From Gymnothorax reevesii (Eukaryota > Chordata > Actinopteri > Anguilliformes > Muraenidae), in the NCBI GenBank assembly GCA_029721435.1, contig CM056582.1, positions 38,398,611 to 38,462,610 of the forward strand: a stretch of 64,000 nucleotides of DNA, written 5' to 3'. Positions 53,326 to 64,000 of the stretch are shown here, piece by piece. Within the stretch, counting starts at the first letter, position 1, and every line of letters starts with the position of its first letter. The position numbers and the translations under genes were made by a program. Under the pieces are notes generated by a model. It did not search any database and was not told the DNA's origin. It saw nothing but the letters and a program-made list of their open reading frames with translations.

Positions 53326-53730
53326 TTAAACATATTTTAGGGTTGAAAAACTCCTTTCACAGGCAACCTGTGTGCTTGAAAGTGTCAAAAGAAACTGGTA
53401 TGCCATACCAATGAAATGGTAGGCATCAGTGATTAAGTTGTACTGTGACAGAATTAGGTAGACACAGATGGGGCAGTTTTTGCAAGAAGAACAGGTCCTG
53501 CTTTGAAGTTCAAACTCCATGTCTGTGAGTCCGCCATGCTCCTCATCTGCCTCTGTCTCCTCACTTCCTATCCAAACCACATAACCCTCCAGAGGGGCTT
53601 TCTTTAGCTGCACCCACTGAGATGCCACACTGCGGCTGTTGATGCTTTGAATCATGCACTGTCTGATCAGGTACTGGCATAGGCCTGTTGTACGACCCAA
53701 AAACAGAGAGAGTCTGTAAGGAACCCAAAT
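53326..53730 (-). pseudogene. hAT transposase C-terminal dimerisation region
   Basis: The minus-strand frame, after a TTACAG acceptor near 53720, reads GLCQYLIRQCMIQSINS and ends YQFLLTLSSTQVACERSFST. The LLTLxxTQVACERSFSxLK segment is the core of the hAT dimerisation domain. It breaks off at 53326 before the last helices. The domain order and a hAT-like 5' end at about 54128 (CAGGGCCGGGGTGGG on the minus strand) suggest the element ran from there leftward. Confidence 0.75.
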
Positions 53731-55764
53731 ATAGCTTTCTTTTATTTCAAATTATTTATTCAATATTTTGTAACATTTGATTTCACTGCTTATATGAAAG
53801 ACTATTCTTTTCAACTTGTACATTTCTGAGTTTTGTATCAGGGAATTTCCAGTTGGAAATGTGTACTGCTGTTTGAACTTTCCCACTAAGATTTATGCTG
53901 TATAGGTCACTAGGCTACATTATGCACTTTTTAGTTAATCAAGAAAATCAACAGAATGTTTAAGTGAAGTGTTATTCCATTAAGTGGTCAACAAAAACCC
54001 AATAAAAAGGGACAGAAAATATTAAGTTGATCAATTACGCTTCATTTAATAAAATGCCTCCACCGTAAAAAGTGGGCCGGTTTATGCATGAAATTCCCGG
54101 GCTGAAAAATGATCCCACCCCGGCCCTGGGGAACAGTGCAACATGAAGATGTCAACTTGGCGATTCCGGTAGCTATTACGATCTGCTCGACTGCCAATTG
54201 CAGTTCTTGCATGGCAATATTTAGGATACAATGTCCTCTGTTGGTCTCCCACGCAATGTTCAAATAGTAGGCTACTGTAAATCGAGCAGAGAATCAACAT
54301 GACTCTGACACTCGCGCTCATTTGTCTCGAACTGGAGTGTAGTAAATCGTAACATGCAGAGAATGCTCTCTGTTCTGCTCACTTGTATGCAGAAGGCTAC
54401 TGCTGCGATTCAAAACGCAATGGTTTGAATAATAATAATAATAATAGGCCTATTAGAAAGCACCGGGAGAGCGCGCTACCTCCGCAGTTTCGAAACTCGT
54501 TGGCGAAGGAAGTCGGATTCAGATTTTACCTTGCGTGACATATCTGTTCAAAGAAGTAGTCTGAGGCCTGATGTTGGTGTTAGTGTCACGTTTATGGCTC
54601 GGATCACTTTTTTAATCGACATTGTATTAAGACATTGTTGTCTTTCCGCCCTTACAAATTCTTTCAGACCCCAGACCCTAGATCAAGAATATGAGTCGAA
54701 TATTCACCAAAATTTTATCACGTCTTCATCAGCGCTGTATCTATCATTATAAAAAAAATTATTGAAATCCGTTCTTAAGTTTTTAAGATTCAATGAACTG
54801 ACGGACGAACGAACGAACAAACAAAACGCCGGTGAAAAAAATTATCGCTTGGCGGGATAAAAAAAAAAAAAAATAATAATACAGGTATTGCCGCGACTGC
54901 CAGAGAGAACAGCCTCTATTTTCTTTGCAGTTATGACCGATTTATTTGCTACAATCTTAAAAGCCAGGGAATCCAAGCACAGGGGAAAGTATGAAGTAAT
55001 TGTTTAGTCACGTAAGTGCTGCAGATACATCAGCGCATCCCTGTCCAACTCTGCCCTCTCCCAGCTGATTGGGCTGTTTTCGGCTAGTTGGGGACCATCT
55101 GTAAAGTGTCTACATGCCTTTCGTAAGGGTGTGCTAATTTCCAACAATTAGTCACCATTAAGAAAACAGCGAAGACCGATTTTTGGGCTTCGGCGTTTAG
55201 ATTAAAGACCATTGGCACTAAATATGTTGATGGGTTGCGATATTTGTTTTGATGTACAAATATGATGGGAAATATGAACTGTTGTTTCAATTTATTTTTG
55301 ATGTAGACCAGGTTTTAATGAGGAGTGGTCAACTGGAAGTAACCATGCTGTCTAATAATTTTTGGGGAAAAAATAGCCAAAAAAAAAAAACGACTTTCTG
55401 CGTTTTTGGGCATGATTCAAAATATGATTTTTGACTGTTCTACCTCATTGCCTGTGTCAAGGCATCTTTGCATTGTAGTGGCTCTGGTTGGAATGAACAA
55501 TTCTTATATGCATGTCAAACCACTACCGGATAGTAAGTGGTTTCGATAAGGTTTTATTCAAATATTTTTGAGATATCACATCTCCTCGCAACTGAAAGAT
55601 CTGTTCCACCAGCATTACCATAGTCTCTTCTAACCTCGGCCACAGTATTGCAGAATGTACTGCAGCTGACTCACTAAGGCTATTTTTGTAGGGTCAGGTT
55701 TGGCAAATAGGGTCATTCAAGTCTGTGTCTCTAGCCTTCCTGTAACTATGATATACCTTCTCAT
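53731..55764. other. Repeat remnants without genes
   Basis: It holds a hAT-like terminal segment near 54050-54128, a (TAA)n run near 54427-54446, and a SINE-like tail at about 54690-54870. The tail has 'gacggacgaacgaacgaac' then 'cgcttggcgggataa' and an A run; its style matches the edge of the 17.6-kb array. The rest shows nothing recognisable. Confidence 0.45.
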
Positions 55765-56840
55765 ATGTCAATCTATGTGAACGAAAACATAAATGTACAG
55801 GAAATTCCCAAAATCGAACATTCCTTGCCCTGTGAAGATATCTGGGTCAGACTCATTGGCAAACACGAGGCAGGTTTAAACATAGGAGTATGCTATCGAC
55901 CACCAGCTTTGGACAGTACAATCAATAAAATGCTTTTTAGGAGGATTACGCAAGCTTGTAGAGGTGGAGGGACTATTATTATGGGAGACTTAAATTACCC
56001 TGGTATCAATCGGGAAATGGTGATAGGACAGGGTAGGGGGGAGGAAGAATTTCTAGATGTTATAAATGATAATTTCTTGGTGCAGTATGTTAGTAAACCT
56101 ACAAGAGAGAAGGCAATTTTAGATTTAGTGCCCTGTAATGACCCAGATAGAATTAGCAATGTCGAGGTACTGGAGCCACTTGGGACAAGTGATCACTCTG
56201 CTGTTAATTTTGATGTTTCATGGGAAGTTAAAAAGGTGTATTCAAAAACAAAAATTTTCAATTTTAGGCGAGCAAACTTTGACAAGATGCGCTCATATCT
56301 AAGTGAAATAAAGTGGGAGACACTCCTGGACTGTGAGTCCGTAAATGAGATGTGGGAAAGATTTAAGGGGGTTTTACTTGAATCAAAATGCAGATTCATT
56401 CCAAAGGTTTCCAAAAGTAAGCTGAAAAAGCAGAATCCTCAGTGGATGACCAAAAGTATTCGTAGGATTTTGGGGAAAAGAGGAATCTTGATAAGATGTA
56501 CATCAAGGATAACAACGAGAACACTAAGGCTGAATACTGTAAAATGCGGGCTGTGGTCAAAAAAGAGCTGAGGAATGCTAGAAGACTGTATGAAAGACAA
56601 ATTGCAGAGATGGCAAAAACTAACCCTAAGCACTTCTTTCAGTACTGTCGCAGAAAAAGGAAAGTTAAAGAGCTGGTTAAGTGCATAAAGAATAAAAACG
56701 GATCGCTGCTATTTGATAACAAGGATATTGGGGATTCCTTAAACAGTTACTTTGTTGAGAATTTTACCTCAGATGGGGTCTTTACTTGGCCAGAGGGCAT
56801 GTTAAATGCTCGAGATTATTTAGCAGAAATTGAGGTTTGA
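55765..56840 (+). pseudogene. CR1-like ORF2: endonuclease and start of RT
   Basis: The frame at 55765-56571 includes NIGVCYRPPALDSTINKMLF, IIMGDLNYPGINREMV, and LEPLGTSDHSAVNFDV, where SDH is the last catalytic motif of an APE-type endonuclease that nicks the target. After a frameshift, 56496-56840 continues with MRAVVKKELRNARRLYERQI, KTNPKHFFQYCRRKRK and SYFVENFTSDGVF, which precedes the RT core in intact elements. Confidence 0.82.
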
Positions 56841-57099
56841 TTTGATTGAGGTCTTTAAATATGTTAAAGTGAATTATGCAGGATTCCTTCGACCAAGTGT
56901 TGTGAGTAGAACTCAGGGTTACAAATGGAAGTTGACCAAAGGTAAATTTAGCACTGATATTTGGAAATATTTCTTCACCCAAAGAGTAATTTCAATGTGG
57001 AATAGTTTGCCTGACCATATTGTTGAGGCGGAGACCTTGGGGGTTTTCAAGAGCAGGCTTGACTTAAAGCTAGATACCATTGAGTCATTGAGTATCTAA
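56830..57099 (+). pseudogene. CR1-like ORF2 C-terminal tail
   Basis: Encodes FDLIEVFKYVK, RTQGYKWKLTKGKF, YFFTQRVISMWNSLPDHIVE, AETLGVFKSRLDLKL and a stop at 57097-57099. In intact CR1 elements this tail follows the RT thumb, so several hundred codons are missing between it and the upstream frame. Confidence 0.8.
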
Positions 57100-57195
57100 A
57101 GGGATATATTCACAATAGTATAAAGAAACTGGCGAGCGTAGTTGGGCTGAAAGGCCTGTTCTTGCCATTCATGTTATGTTATGTTATGTTATATG

Positions 57196-58861
57196 ACATT
57201 TTACCACTGCTTTGATCAAGCTGAAAACAAAAAGACCAAAAAATCCGTTTGAACCAAAGTCTAGACCTACTCGCAGTCATTTTCCTTCACTAACATGTTT
57301 CTTCATTAAACAAATAATTCATTCGCAATTCAAGGGCCTGTCATGGTTAATTATGTGTCCTGGATGCTCATTAGTAACCAGAGAGATTGTTCAGTTGTCC
57401 GTGATTTTTGTTTTTGGAGGAAATTAACTTTGATCTCTTGCAATATAAGAGAAAAAAAAACCTCATAATACTCACAACTTTTGGCTTTCCTTCTGATTAT
57501 TTCCAAACATACAATGCTTGATTCAATACTGTTAATGGAGAAGTCCGCCGCTATTCCGACAGAGTAAGTTTATTTTATTTCCATGGGAAGACATGGCAGC
57601 GCACAAATGCCTCAAAACTCACGCAAACAAAATTAATACATAAAATATTGAACTGAAATATGAGTCTTGCCCTAACTAAATACCGTTAGCCTAATAGCAT
57701 AGTTGCCTATGTCATATTGACCTTTTTCAGAAAACAAGAAAAAACACAATTTTTAGCAAGTACATTGGTTTTTTTTTTGATATTGCAACAGTAAGCCAAA
57801 AAATGACTTGGGCAATTATGCTATGAGGGTAACTATTTCATTTTCAGAAAGAACAGCTATGACCAACAGTTTTGATTAACCACAATATATTGTAAAACTA
57901 GCAATGTCCATCAGTTCCCCTGTATAAATAAGGGATAAATAAAGTTGAAAAAAATCAGTGAAGAATTGGCCTATTTTTTTCCCCAAGTTTACTGCTCATG
58001 CTCAACCTTAAGAGTGCCCGTTTTAAGCCACAGACACTCTCTCAATATAATTAATGGGTTATCAAATAATAAGCCGTATTCAAGACAGAGAAATAATTTA
58101 CAAAGTAAATTTATGAAAAAAGGTAAACTACTCTGAAACTTCCAAGCTACCTTTTTGGCACAACCTGCAAACCAGGTGATCTAGCCAATGCTTCATGAAT
58201 GTTTAACCCTTTTAAATGCAGTCCTCTCGAAGTGAAATGCTGACTGTTCTTGAACTACTTTGACCACAGGAATAATCATGGTCTCATTTGAAAGGTGAGG
58301 CTCAGTTGATGGCTCTTAAATTCAGAATTGTTGACAATATTACCTCAACTGAGTAACAACTCTAAAAATATAAGATCTTGTCTGGTGGAAAAGGAGTCTA
58401 TGTTTTCTTCTGCCCCTGTGGCTCTGTGACCAAGCCTCATCAGCATAGAAAAATAATACAGCCACAGCCAGATGCCTGAACAACTGCTGGTTCTATTACT
58501 CGGTAACAAAAAATGAATATTGACAGATTTTTTTCTTAGTTATGTCAGTACATGTTTCAATTAACAATTTTGGAGAGTCTGAATTTCCCTGCATTCCAAG
58601 CCATAGTTGTGTTTGGTTTGAAAAAAAGTTCTACAACTTCTCATAAAAAATGAATCCCTTTGCTGCTATAGGTAGCCATCTTCTGGAAGTCTCAGATCAC
58701 TGGCTATCTGTGCGACATAAAAGAATTAGATTTTCCTGTTATATTGGAGTGAGGGCTGAGAGGCTAAAACACTTACTGTTCTGTTAGATCAGCACATAAT
58801 AGCCAGTGGGTGCACTTATTTTGTTCCTACAGGGCTACTGAGCATTCTACAGCACTGCCTC
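57196..58861. other. Non-coding stretch
   Basis: No recognisable gene, RNA or complete repeat. Confidence 0.4.
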
Positions 58862-59275
58862 ATGAGTAAAAAAGCTAATTATCATGAATTTCATAAAGAC
58901 ACGCAGCTACTGCCTTTATGTCAAAGTCGATTTACCGCCGTTTGCCCAAACTTGCTTGTTTTAAGGATTAAAAACTATAACAGGTTTTTATCTCTGGATG
59001 GTTACCAACGTAAAAGTACATCAGCATATTTGGACAAATCTGAACTATTGAGAGGGGAAGGGGTATTGATGTTTGTAAAATCCTCTCTTACTCTGAATGT
59101 ATTATTATCATCCTCTATTCCAGAGCAGTTTGAGTGTCTAATTATCAAACTTGGTTTGAGTTGTGCAGGTTTTATACTAACAGGTGTGAATCACCCACTA
59201 AGCCCTCTTTCATCCTCCATAATCAATCTCTCTAATATCTTGTCCACTTATGCTCACACTGAATTATTGGCTGCT
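58862..59275 (+). pseudogene. L2-type LINE endonuclease, 5' piece
   Basis: The frame includes LSLDGYQRKSTSAYLDKSEL, GEGVLMFVKSSLTLNVLLSS, IPEQFECLIIKLGL and SSSIINLSNILSTYAHTELL. These are the middle blocks of an APE-type endonuclease in L2-like LINEs. The next block (AGDLNID...) lies 3.0 kb away at 62.32 kb because of an insertion. The catalytic start is not preserved. Confidence 0.7.
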
Positions 59276-62200
59276 TGATACAAGATCAGATAATCACCAG
59301 ACGCGAGATAGAGGGGAACTGGGAGTTTATTAAAATAAAGAAAAACGGGCACGAGGGCCAACAAAAAACTTGGCCCAAAGGGTTGCAAAAATTCAACTAA
59401 GAAGAGCTTCACAGAGCTGATAACTAAAAATCCAAAACAACAAAAACAAAATCACTGGAACCTCCAGGCCGACAACCATGAACAGAAAAGAATAAATTGA
59501 CTAAGAATATAAACAACAAGACTTGGCTAAGGAAAAATACGTGAATACTACTATACACAAGGCCAAGGAGATCGTGGCCATGAAATGCAGTGAACATGAA
59601 AAACTCGAGACTCTGTCTGCCAGCCAACTTCCACCGCCTCCAGATAAAGGGTGTAAAACCCCACACAGCTCGACCAACGACGGAGGAGCCAGGGGCGAAG
59701 GTTTACGCGTGTAGATCCAGCTGTTATGAGGCAATGGAACGTGTCAATTAAATCTTTTATGCCTGTGTCCCGCCTTGGACCCAGTTTGAGACTTACCTGA
59801 GGTGTTCTCAATAGTTCTCCGTTCGAAAACGGGGCTATGCCGAAATCACGGAATCATCTAACTTAATGTCGTGCTGCGAATAATCCCAGGTGCACATTGG
59901 GACACACGCAGCAACTGAAAACGTTAGATTTATCAGTGATTTAAGCAAACTAAGCATAACGATTACAATGTTACTCTCGCTTCAAATCTGACTCCATAAT
60001 AAATTTAGAATACAAAATTTAGTTATATCCTCGTTTAAATATCTGACTCCAAATTAGAATTAGAATTGATAATTTAGGGAACACCTGCGTGGACTTCGGG
60101 GAGATTATCCCCGGACTCATAAATACAAGCCTGCATCACTAAAATATATACCCCCGGGTTTTTAGTACTATTTCGGTTGCTTAGGTTCGTCGGTAATACC
60201 AGAGGATTAAAAGTCAGCCAGCACTATAACAGCATCTTTTGGCTTGAATTAAAGCGAACCCAGATTCAATCCGCCCATGGACTCTTTCATAGGAATTTTA
60301 ACAAATAACCGACTTTTCGTCCATGGGTCTTCTTCAGGCTAAAACTCCCAGAGTCGGCAAACATGAATCCTTTTGTTGGTAGATCTTGGCTGCCTATCTA
60401 ACTTGATTAAAACCGATGCTCATCCCAAAGCCGCTGATCAGTCAGTCCTTAGTTGAGCATACCCCTAGGTCATCCGACGTGACGTAGCTTAAAAAGAAGG
60501 TTCGAGAGTTAAGAGCCACTCAGGTTTAAAGAAATAACAATAGTTTATTCACCATGTAGGCAAGAGCTTAAATCGAACAAATCAACATTACCCAATTACA
60601 AGTTACACGCAGTTTAGAAAATGAGAGAAAAGTCATACCTGGCGAAAAGGCTACATACAAATGGTCGTGCAGAAGTCCGAATTACGCAACCATTAAACGA
60701 AGAATATGCATGGACCAATGTATGGGAAGTTGGATACGATCTTCCCAGACTAGGTCGTCTCTCTGAGATTTAAGGTTGGTGGCGCCTTTGATCAGGCCGT
60801 GCAGATGGCCCAAATCGGAATTTAGACTCCCCCCTCCGGAGGAAATAAGAAAACATTTATTATTCAAAGGAGATAATAAAAGTTCTTAGATCTGTGCCAG
60901 GACCCTCAGAGACCGACCTCAGGGAGGGGTCCCAAAGCGCTTCTGCAAAGGGGGAGAGATGAGTGTAAATACCTCAAGAGATACCTCTGGTTAAGGACAA
61001 ATCATTGCTGGGGAACAGAAACTATGTATTCTTGAAATATAGTGGATATGAAATACAACTCATTCAACTCCTTGAATTTAGCTGAAGAGATGCATACCAA
61101 ACACAATTACATACAGAATTATGATGATGTAATTATTATGAATTTCCTTCCCAACAGACCCATTCCCCATGAGATTCACATCACTATTACCCCAGGTATA
61201 ATACAGTAATTCAGTGATGATATGAGGGCAGTTAAAACAGTGTAACAGTGGGTTTTGTGTAAATTGAAACTCTTAAATCAGAACAGTTACAGTGATAAAA
61301 TTAAAAGGTGTGGTGACAGTGTGTCCAGAAGAGGTCACTATGGCACTAATAGGGCAGAGAGCACAGGTCACACCCTGCTGAGAGAGAAATTCCTTGCAGC
61401 AACCAAGCCATACGCTCCCTTCCCCATCATTGATGCGCTTAATCACCCATGTTGAAGTGTCCAGTTCCAGGCCCCCTTATCTCAGTGGTAGAATTGGGGG
61501 TGCAGCTGTAGAGGATGTTTGGACCCTGATAACTTTTACTGCCCCACTGTTCCCAGCCATGCCTGACTGACTGGAGACGAGGCCAGCTGAGGTGGAAGTA
61601 TAGGTTTTTATGCCTTTATTATGCCACTATGTTAAGAACAGAGGGCAACATGCACTGTCCATGTTATCTCATGGCTTCTCTCTTACAAGGGAGAGAAATC
61701 AGGACACATGAGGAGCAACACCTGGAGAGGAAACAATGGGCAAGGCAAGATCATGAGACATGGACAAAGATTGGTCGACAGGACTTGCTCATTAAGAAAA
61801 TGAGCGTGCTCAGCTTAAGTACCAATGAAGCATGCAGATTGGAGGGAAGCATGAATGTTAGAACAGAAAAGCACAGCAAGACTTGAAATAGCAAAGCAGG
61901 AATCATGACAATAAACTCCCTACCTAAATTAGTAGTATTAGTAATGTGCCTGTCTCAGAATCACACCTCCCATGACTGTTAGTAAATGTTAGTAACTTAA
62001 AAACAGTTAATTGCCAATTAAGCTTAGACAGCCCTGGATCCAGCACAGCACAGAAGGAAGAGGGAAATACCAAAGCCAACCAGAGCTCTGAAATGTGCAA
62101 AAATGAAGGCATGGGGCGGAATGCAGACAAGAAGTGGAGCGGCTGGGCAGACCTGGCAACAATAAACATGAACTATGAAATGTTAAAACCTGATACAAGA

Positions 62201-62318
62201 AACTGTTAAAACTTTGATATGAGAAATGACTATGAATGATGAAACCTGGCACAAGAAACTGTTAAAACCCCCAAAAATACTGTCCTGGCCAAAGGCCCTG
62301 GACCTTCGGAACGCAACA
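59276..62318. mobile_element. 3.04-kb TG...CA insertion splitting the L2-type LINE
   Basis: It begins TGATACAAGATCAG and ends CGGAACGCAACA. Flanks are GCTGCT (59270-59275) and GTTGCT (62319-62324), a decayed short duplication. No coding similarity was found inside. There are LTR-like stretches (polyadenylation-like 'aataaa' and short direct repeats 'cacaagaaactgttaaaac' near 62196 and 62250), so it is probably a non-autonomous or gutted LTR retrotransposon, perhaps composite. Confidence 0.6.
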
Positions 62319-62436
62319 GTTGCTGGTGATCTCAATATAGATTGCTTATCACTGTCCTCAAACCATTTTAAAGAGGTCTGTGATGGCCTGACTCTCACGC
62401 AACTTATTTCGGAGCCTAGACGACCTAATTTATTTT
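62319..62436 (+). pseudogene. L2-type LINE endonuclease, 3' piece
   Basis: Continues the frame of 58862-59275: VAGDLNIDCLSLSSNHFKEV then CDGLTLTQLISEPRRPNL. The AGDLNID block holds the DxN-type catalytic motif. It stops where the oligo(A) tail of the minus-strand L1-type LINE begins. Confidence 0.72.
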
Positions 62437-62830
62437 GTTTTTTTTTTCTTTTTTTCAACATTATGTTCATTGAATTTTCCATGAAAAAACAGAAAAAAAA
62501 CAACTAAACAACTAAGAGTGACACAGATATGACAGTTTGTTAGCATACCGTGTAAATTCTTATAGGATGGGAACAATCATTAAAGCAAATAATATTGAAA
62601 CATTGCATCAAATTATTCCTTTTATACACATATGTTCACTATAACAGTGCAAGCAGACTGACATAAATGTGAAAACAAAGCACACAAACACACACACACA
62701 CTAAAAAAAAACCCAAAAAAAACATGGCGATTAATAAGATAAGGTATAGCATCATGAGTCCATACAAATATTATTGCCATACAATCCAGTGATTAAAGGA
62801 TGAGGGAACTGAATTATGCAGAGGGTATAC

Positions 62831-63360
62831 TTATTCTGCTCCAGATTCGTTCAACAGATGGGATACATCATTATTTTTAGTATACTGAATAAATTGACCC
62901 CACACTTTTTGGAATATCTCTTGTTTGTCCTTGAGCATGTAAGAGATTTTTTCCAGAGGCAAGCAAGAAGATAATTCCCTAAACCACATGGCAATACCTG
63001 GCTTACCTGTATTTTTCCATGTTAAAGCTATTGTCCTCTTTGCTTGTAGGAAACATATGTTTAAAAAGATTTTTTCATGACGTTTTATATTATGTTCATC
63101 TGGGTGTAAGCCCAGTAAGAAGAGTTTGGGCTCTAGCTCCAATCTGATCGAGAAAATCGCCTGCACAGTTAATCTAACTTCTTCCCAAAACTCCTCCACT
63201 CTTGGGCATTGCCAAAAACAGTGAAAAATAGTGCCCTTGTTTACACCACACCTATTACAAGTATCCGGGATACTCACATTAAATTTGTTTAATTTTTCTG
63301 GAGTAATATACACCCTCATTAGCCAATTATATTGTAGGAGTTCTAAGCGAGTATTACCCG
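62831..63360 (-). pseudogene. L1-type ORF2 C-terminal domain
   Basis: The frame at 62831-63319 reads MRVYITPEKLNKFN, TCNRCGVNKGTIFHCFWQCP (the CxxC...H....C segment characteristic of L1 ORF2), then ELEPKLFLLGLHPDEH and AKRTIALTWKN. It ends NESGAE with a stop. An intact end but frameshifted against the upstream piece. Confidence 0.8.
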
Positions 63361-63824
63361 TCCCCGTCTGGGCTGCTTTGCATGCACTGCGCCACTGTTC
63401 TAATGTTAATTCCTCTTTTAGATCTGATTTCCATGCATTGAACTTGGAGTCCGAAGACTCAGATGAGAAGGTTATCAGTAAATCATAGAATTCAGAGATA
63501 ATGCCCTTTTTGAAAGGGTTTTTTGTAAGAGTTCTCTCCAGTCGGGTCAGGGGCGGACAGGACAGATAACAATTTGCGAGGGATGTTATATTTTCTGATC
63601 AGCTCCTTGAATGATAAAATATTCCCATCATCACCATATATATGTTTTATTTGTCTTACCCCTCTATCCGCCCACAATTTAAAACCTGCGTCCGCTTTTC
63701 TTGGACTGAAAAGGTTATTCCTCCAGATTGGACTAAAGCAGGAGAGGGAGGGGGAATCTTTTAGATAATTTCTGACTTCTCGCCAGACTCCAATCATGTT
63801 TTGGACAATAGGATTAGTAGGCAA
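63361..63824 (-). pseudogene. L1-type ORF2 upstream C-terminal part
   Basis: The frame at 63492-63824 has MPTNPIVQNMIGVWREVRNY, SPIWRNNLFSPRKADAGFKL and IYGDDGNILSFKELIRKY, wording typical of the region after RT in fish L1 ORF2. A frameshift at about 63490 separates it from the final domain; reading on the minus strand continues toward the window edge. Confidence 0.75.
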
Positions 63825-64000
63825 CTTTTTGAGTTTTTTAGGTTCATCTGAGTATAAGTAAGTGGGAAATGGGAGCTTTAGAGAGTTTGACTCAATATCC
63901 CTCCATAGTGGGGGTCTATCTGTGGTGAATTAAAACATGAGGGTCCTTAACTGGACTGCCCAGTAGTACCATACCACATTGGGGACTGTAGCCCTCCTCT

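Larger units (their letters stand above)
55765..57195 (+). mobile_element. CR1-like LINE with RT deleted
   Basis: 5'-truncated element with an endonuclease region, an RT N-terminal piece, an abrupt junction near 56833, the C-terminal tail and a 3' end GGCCTGTTCTTGCCATTC followed by (ATGTT)n at 57171-57194. Tandem short repeats at the 3' end are typical of CR1/L2-group LINEs. It belongs to the same family as the inverted fragment at 33.1-33.7 kb. Confidence 0.85.
62437..64000 (-). mobile_element. L1-type LINE, 3' part, running off the right edge
   Basis: On the minus strand the element ends in an A-rich tail (plus-strand T run 62434-62456), with a ~350-bp 3' UTR and ORF2 C-terminal coding sequence. 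A-rich tail and the C-terminal Cys/His segment fit the L1 group. The 5' end is outside the window. Confidence 0.8.

Noticed and set aside
53326..53730. Host ZMYM1-like gene
   Set aside because: The dimerisation segment breaks off, lies among hAT ends, and has no complete gene structure; a hAT relic is simpler.

Overview
The window reads as nuclear DNA of a ray-finned fish. One host gene is visible: the last two coding exons of a protein kinase C epsilon gene (PRKCE, plus strand, 3420-3566 and 4298-4441), joined by a 731-base GT-AG intron. Everything else that can be identified is transposable-element DNA. The mix of Tc1/mariner, hAT, piggyBac, Harbinger-like, Penelope-like, CR1, L2, L1, Rex1-like, BEL/Pao and Gmr1-like gypsy elements is what fish genomes show. 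Species cannot be fixed from the sequence; a repeat-rich, possibly non-teleost lineage is only an inference.

Layout. 1-3419: intron of PRKCE with a short TIR element and degenerate tandem repeats. 3420-4441: PRKCE 3' end, then 3' UTR. 4.9-20.4 kb: TIR elements, hAT ends, several Tc1 elements (a nearly full one at 11718-13300 and an internally deleted sister at 14387-15132), a 474-bp-period satellite-like array (17556-18747), an L2-type LINE tail and two small MITEs.

20417-31084: one Tc1-like element split by a chain of later insertions. A 0.3-kb hAT MITE lies in its transposase. An 8.8-kb Gmr1-like Ty3/gypsy retrotransposon sits just after its transposase stop codon. That retrotransposon carries three insertions of its own: a TIR element with 3-bp duplication CTA, a solo LTR with 5-bp duplication CAGCC, and a hAT with 8-bp duplication CCCAGACA. 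The gypsy element has the rare order gag-protease-integrase-RT-RNase H, a SCAN-like gag and an 18-nt primer-binding site for tRNA-Gln.

31-40 kb: CR1 fragment, a TTAA-flanked TIR element, a Rex1-like LINE inserted beside a Tc1 relic, and a BEL/Pao 3' end. 40.7-48.8 kb: a piggyBac-like transposase gene interrupted by a Penelope-like element (RT plus GIY-YIG endonuclease, minus strand), itself interrupted by a 2.64-kb Harbinger-like element keeping a Myb-type gene. The Penelope end carries a candidate hammerhead ribozyme core. 49-54 kb: BEL LTR fragment with an LTR-type insertion, and hAT relics. 55.7-57.2 kb: CR1 with its RT deleted. 58.9-64 kb: an L2-type endonuclease split by a 3.0-kb TG...CA insertion and truncated by an L1-type LINE that runs off the right edge.

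No RNA gene, CRISPR array or prokaryotic feature was seen. Almost all element genes are broken by stops, frameshifts or deletions, so the window records layered past transposition rather than an active system. All element assignments come from motif recognition by eye, not from database searches.
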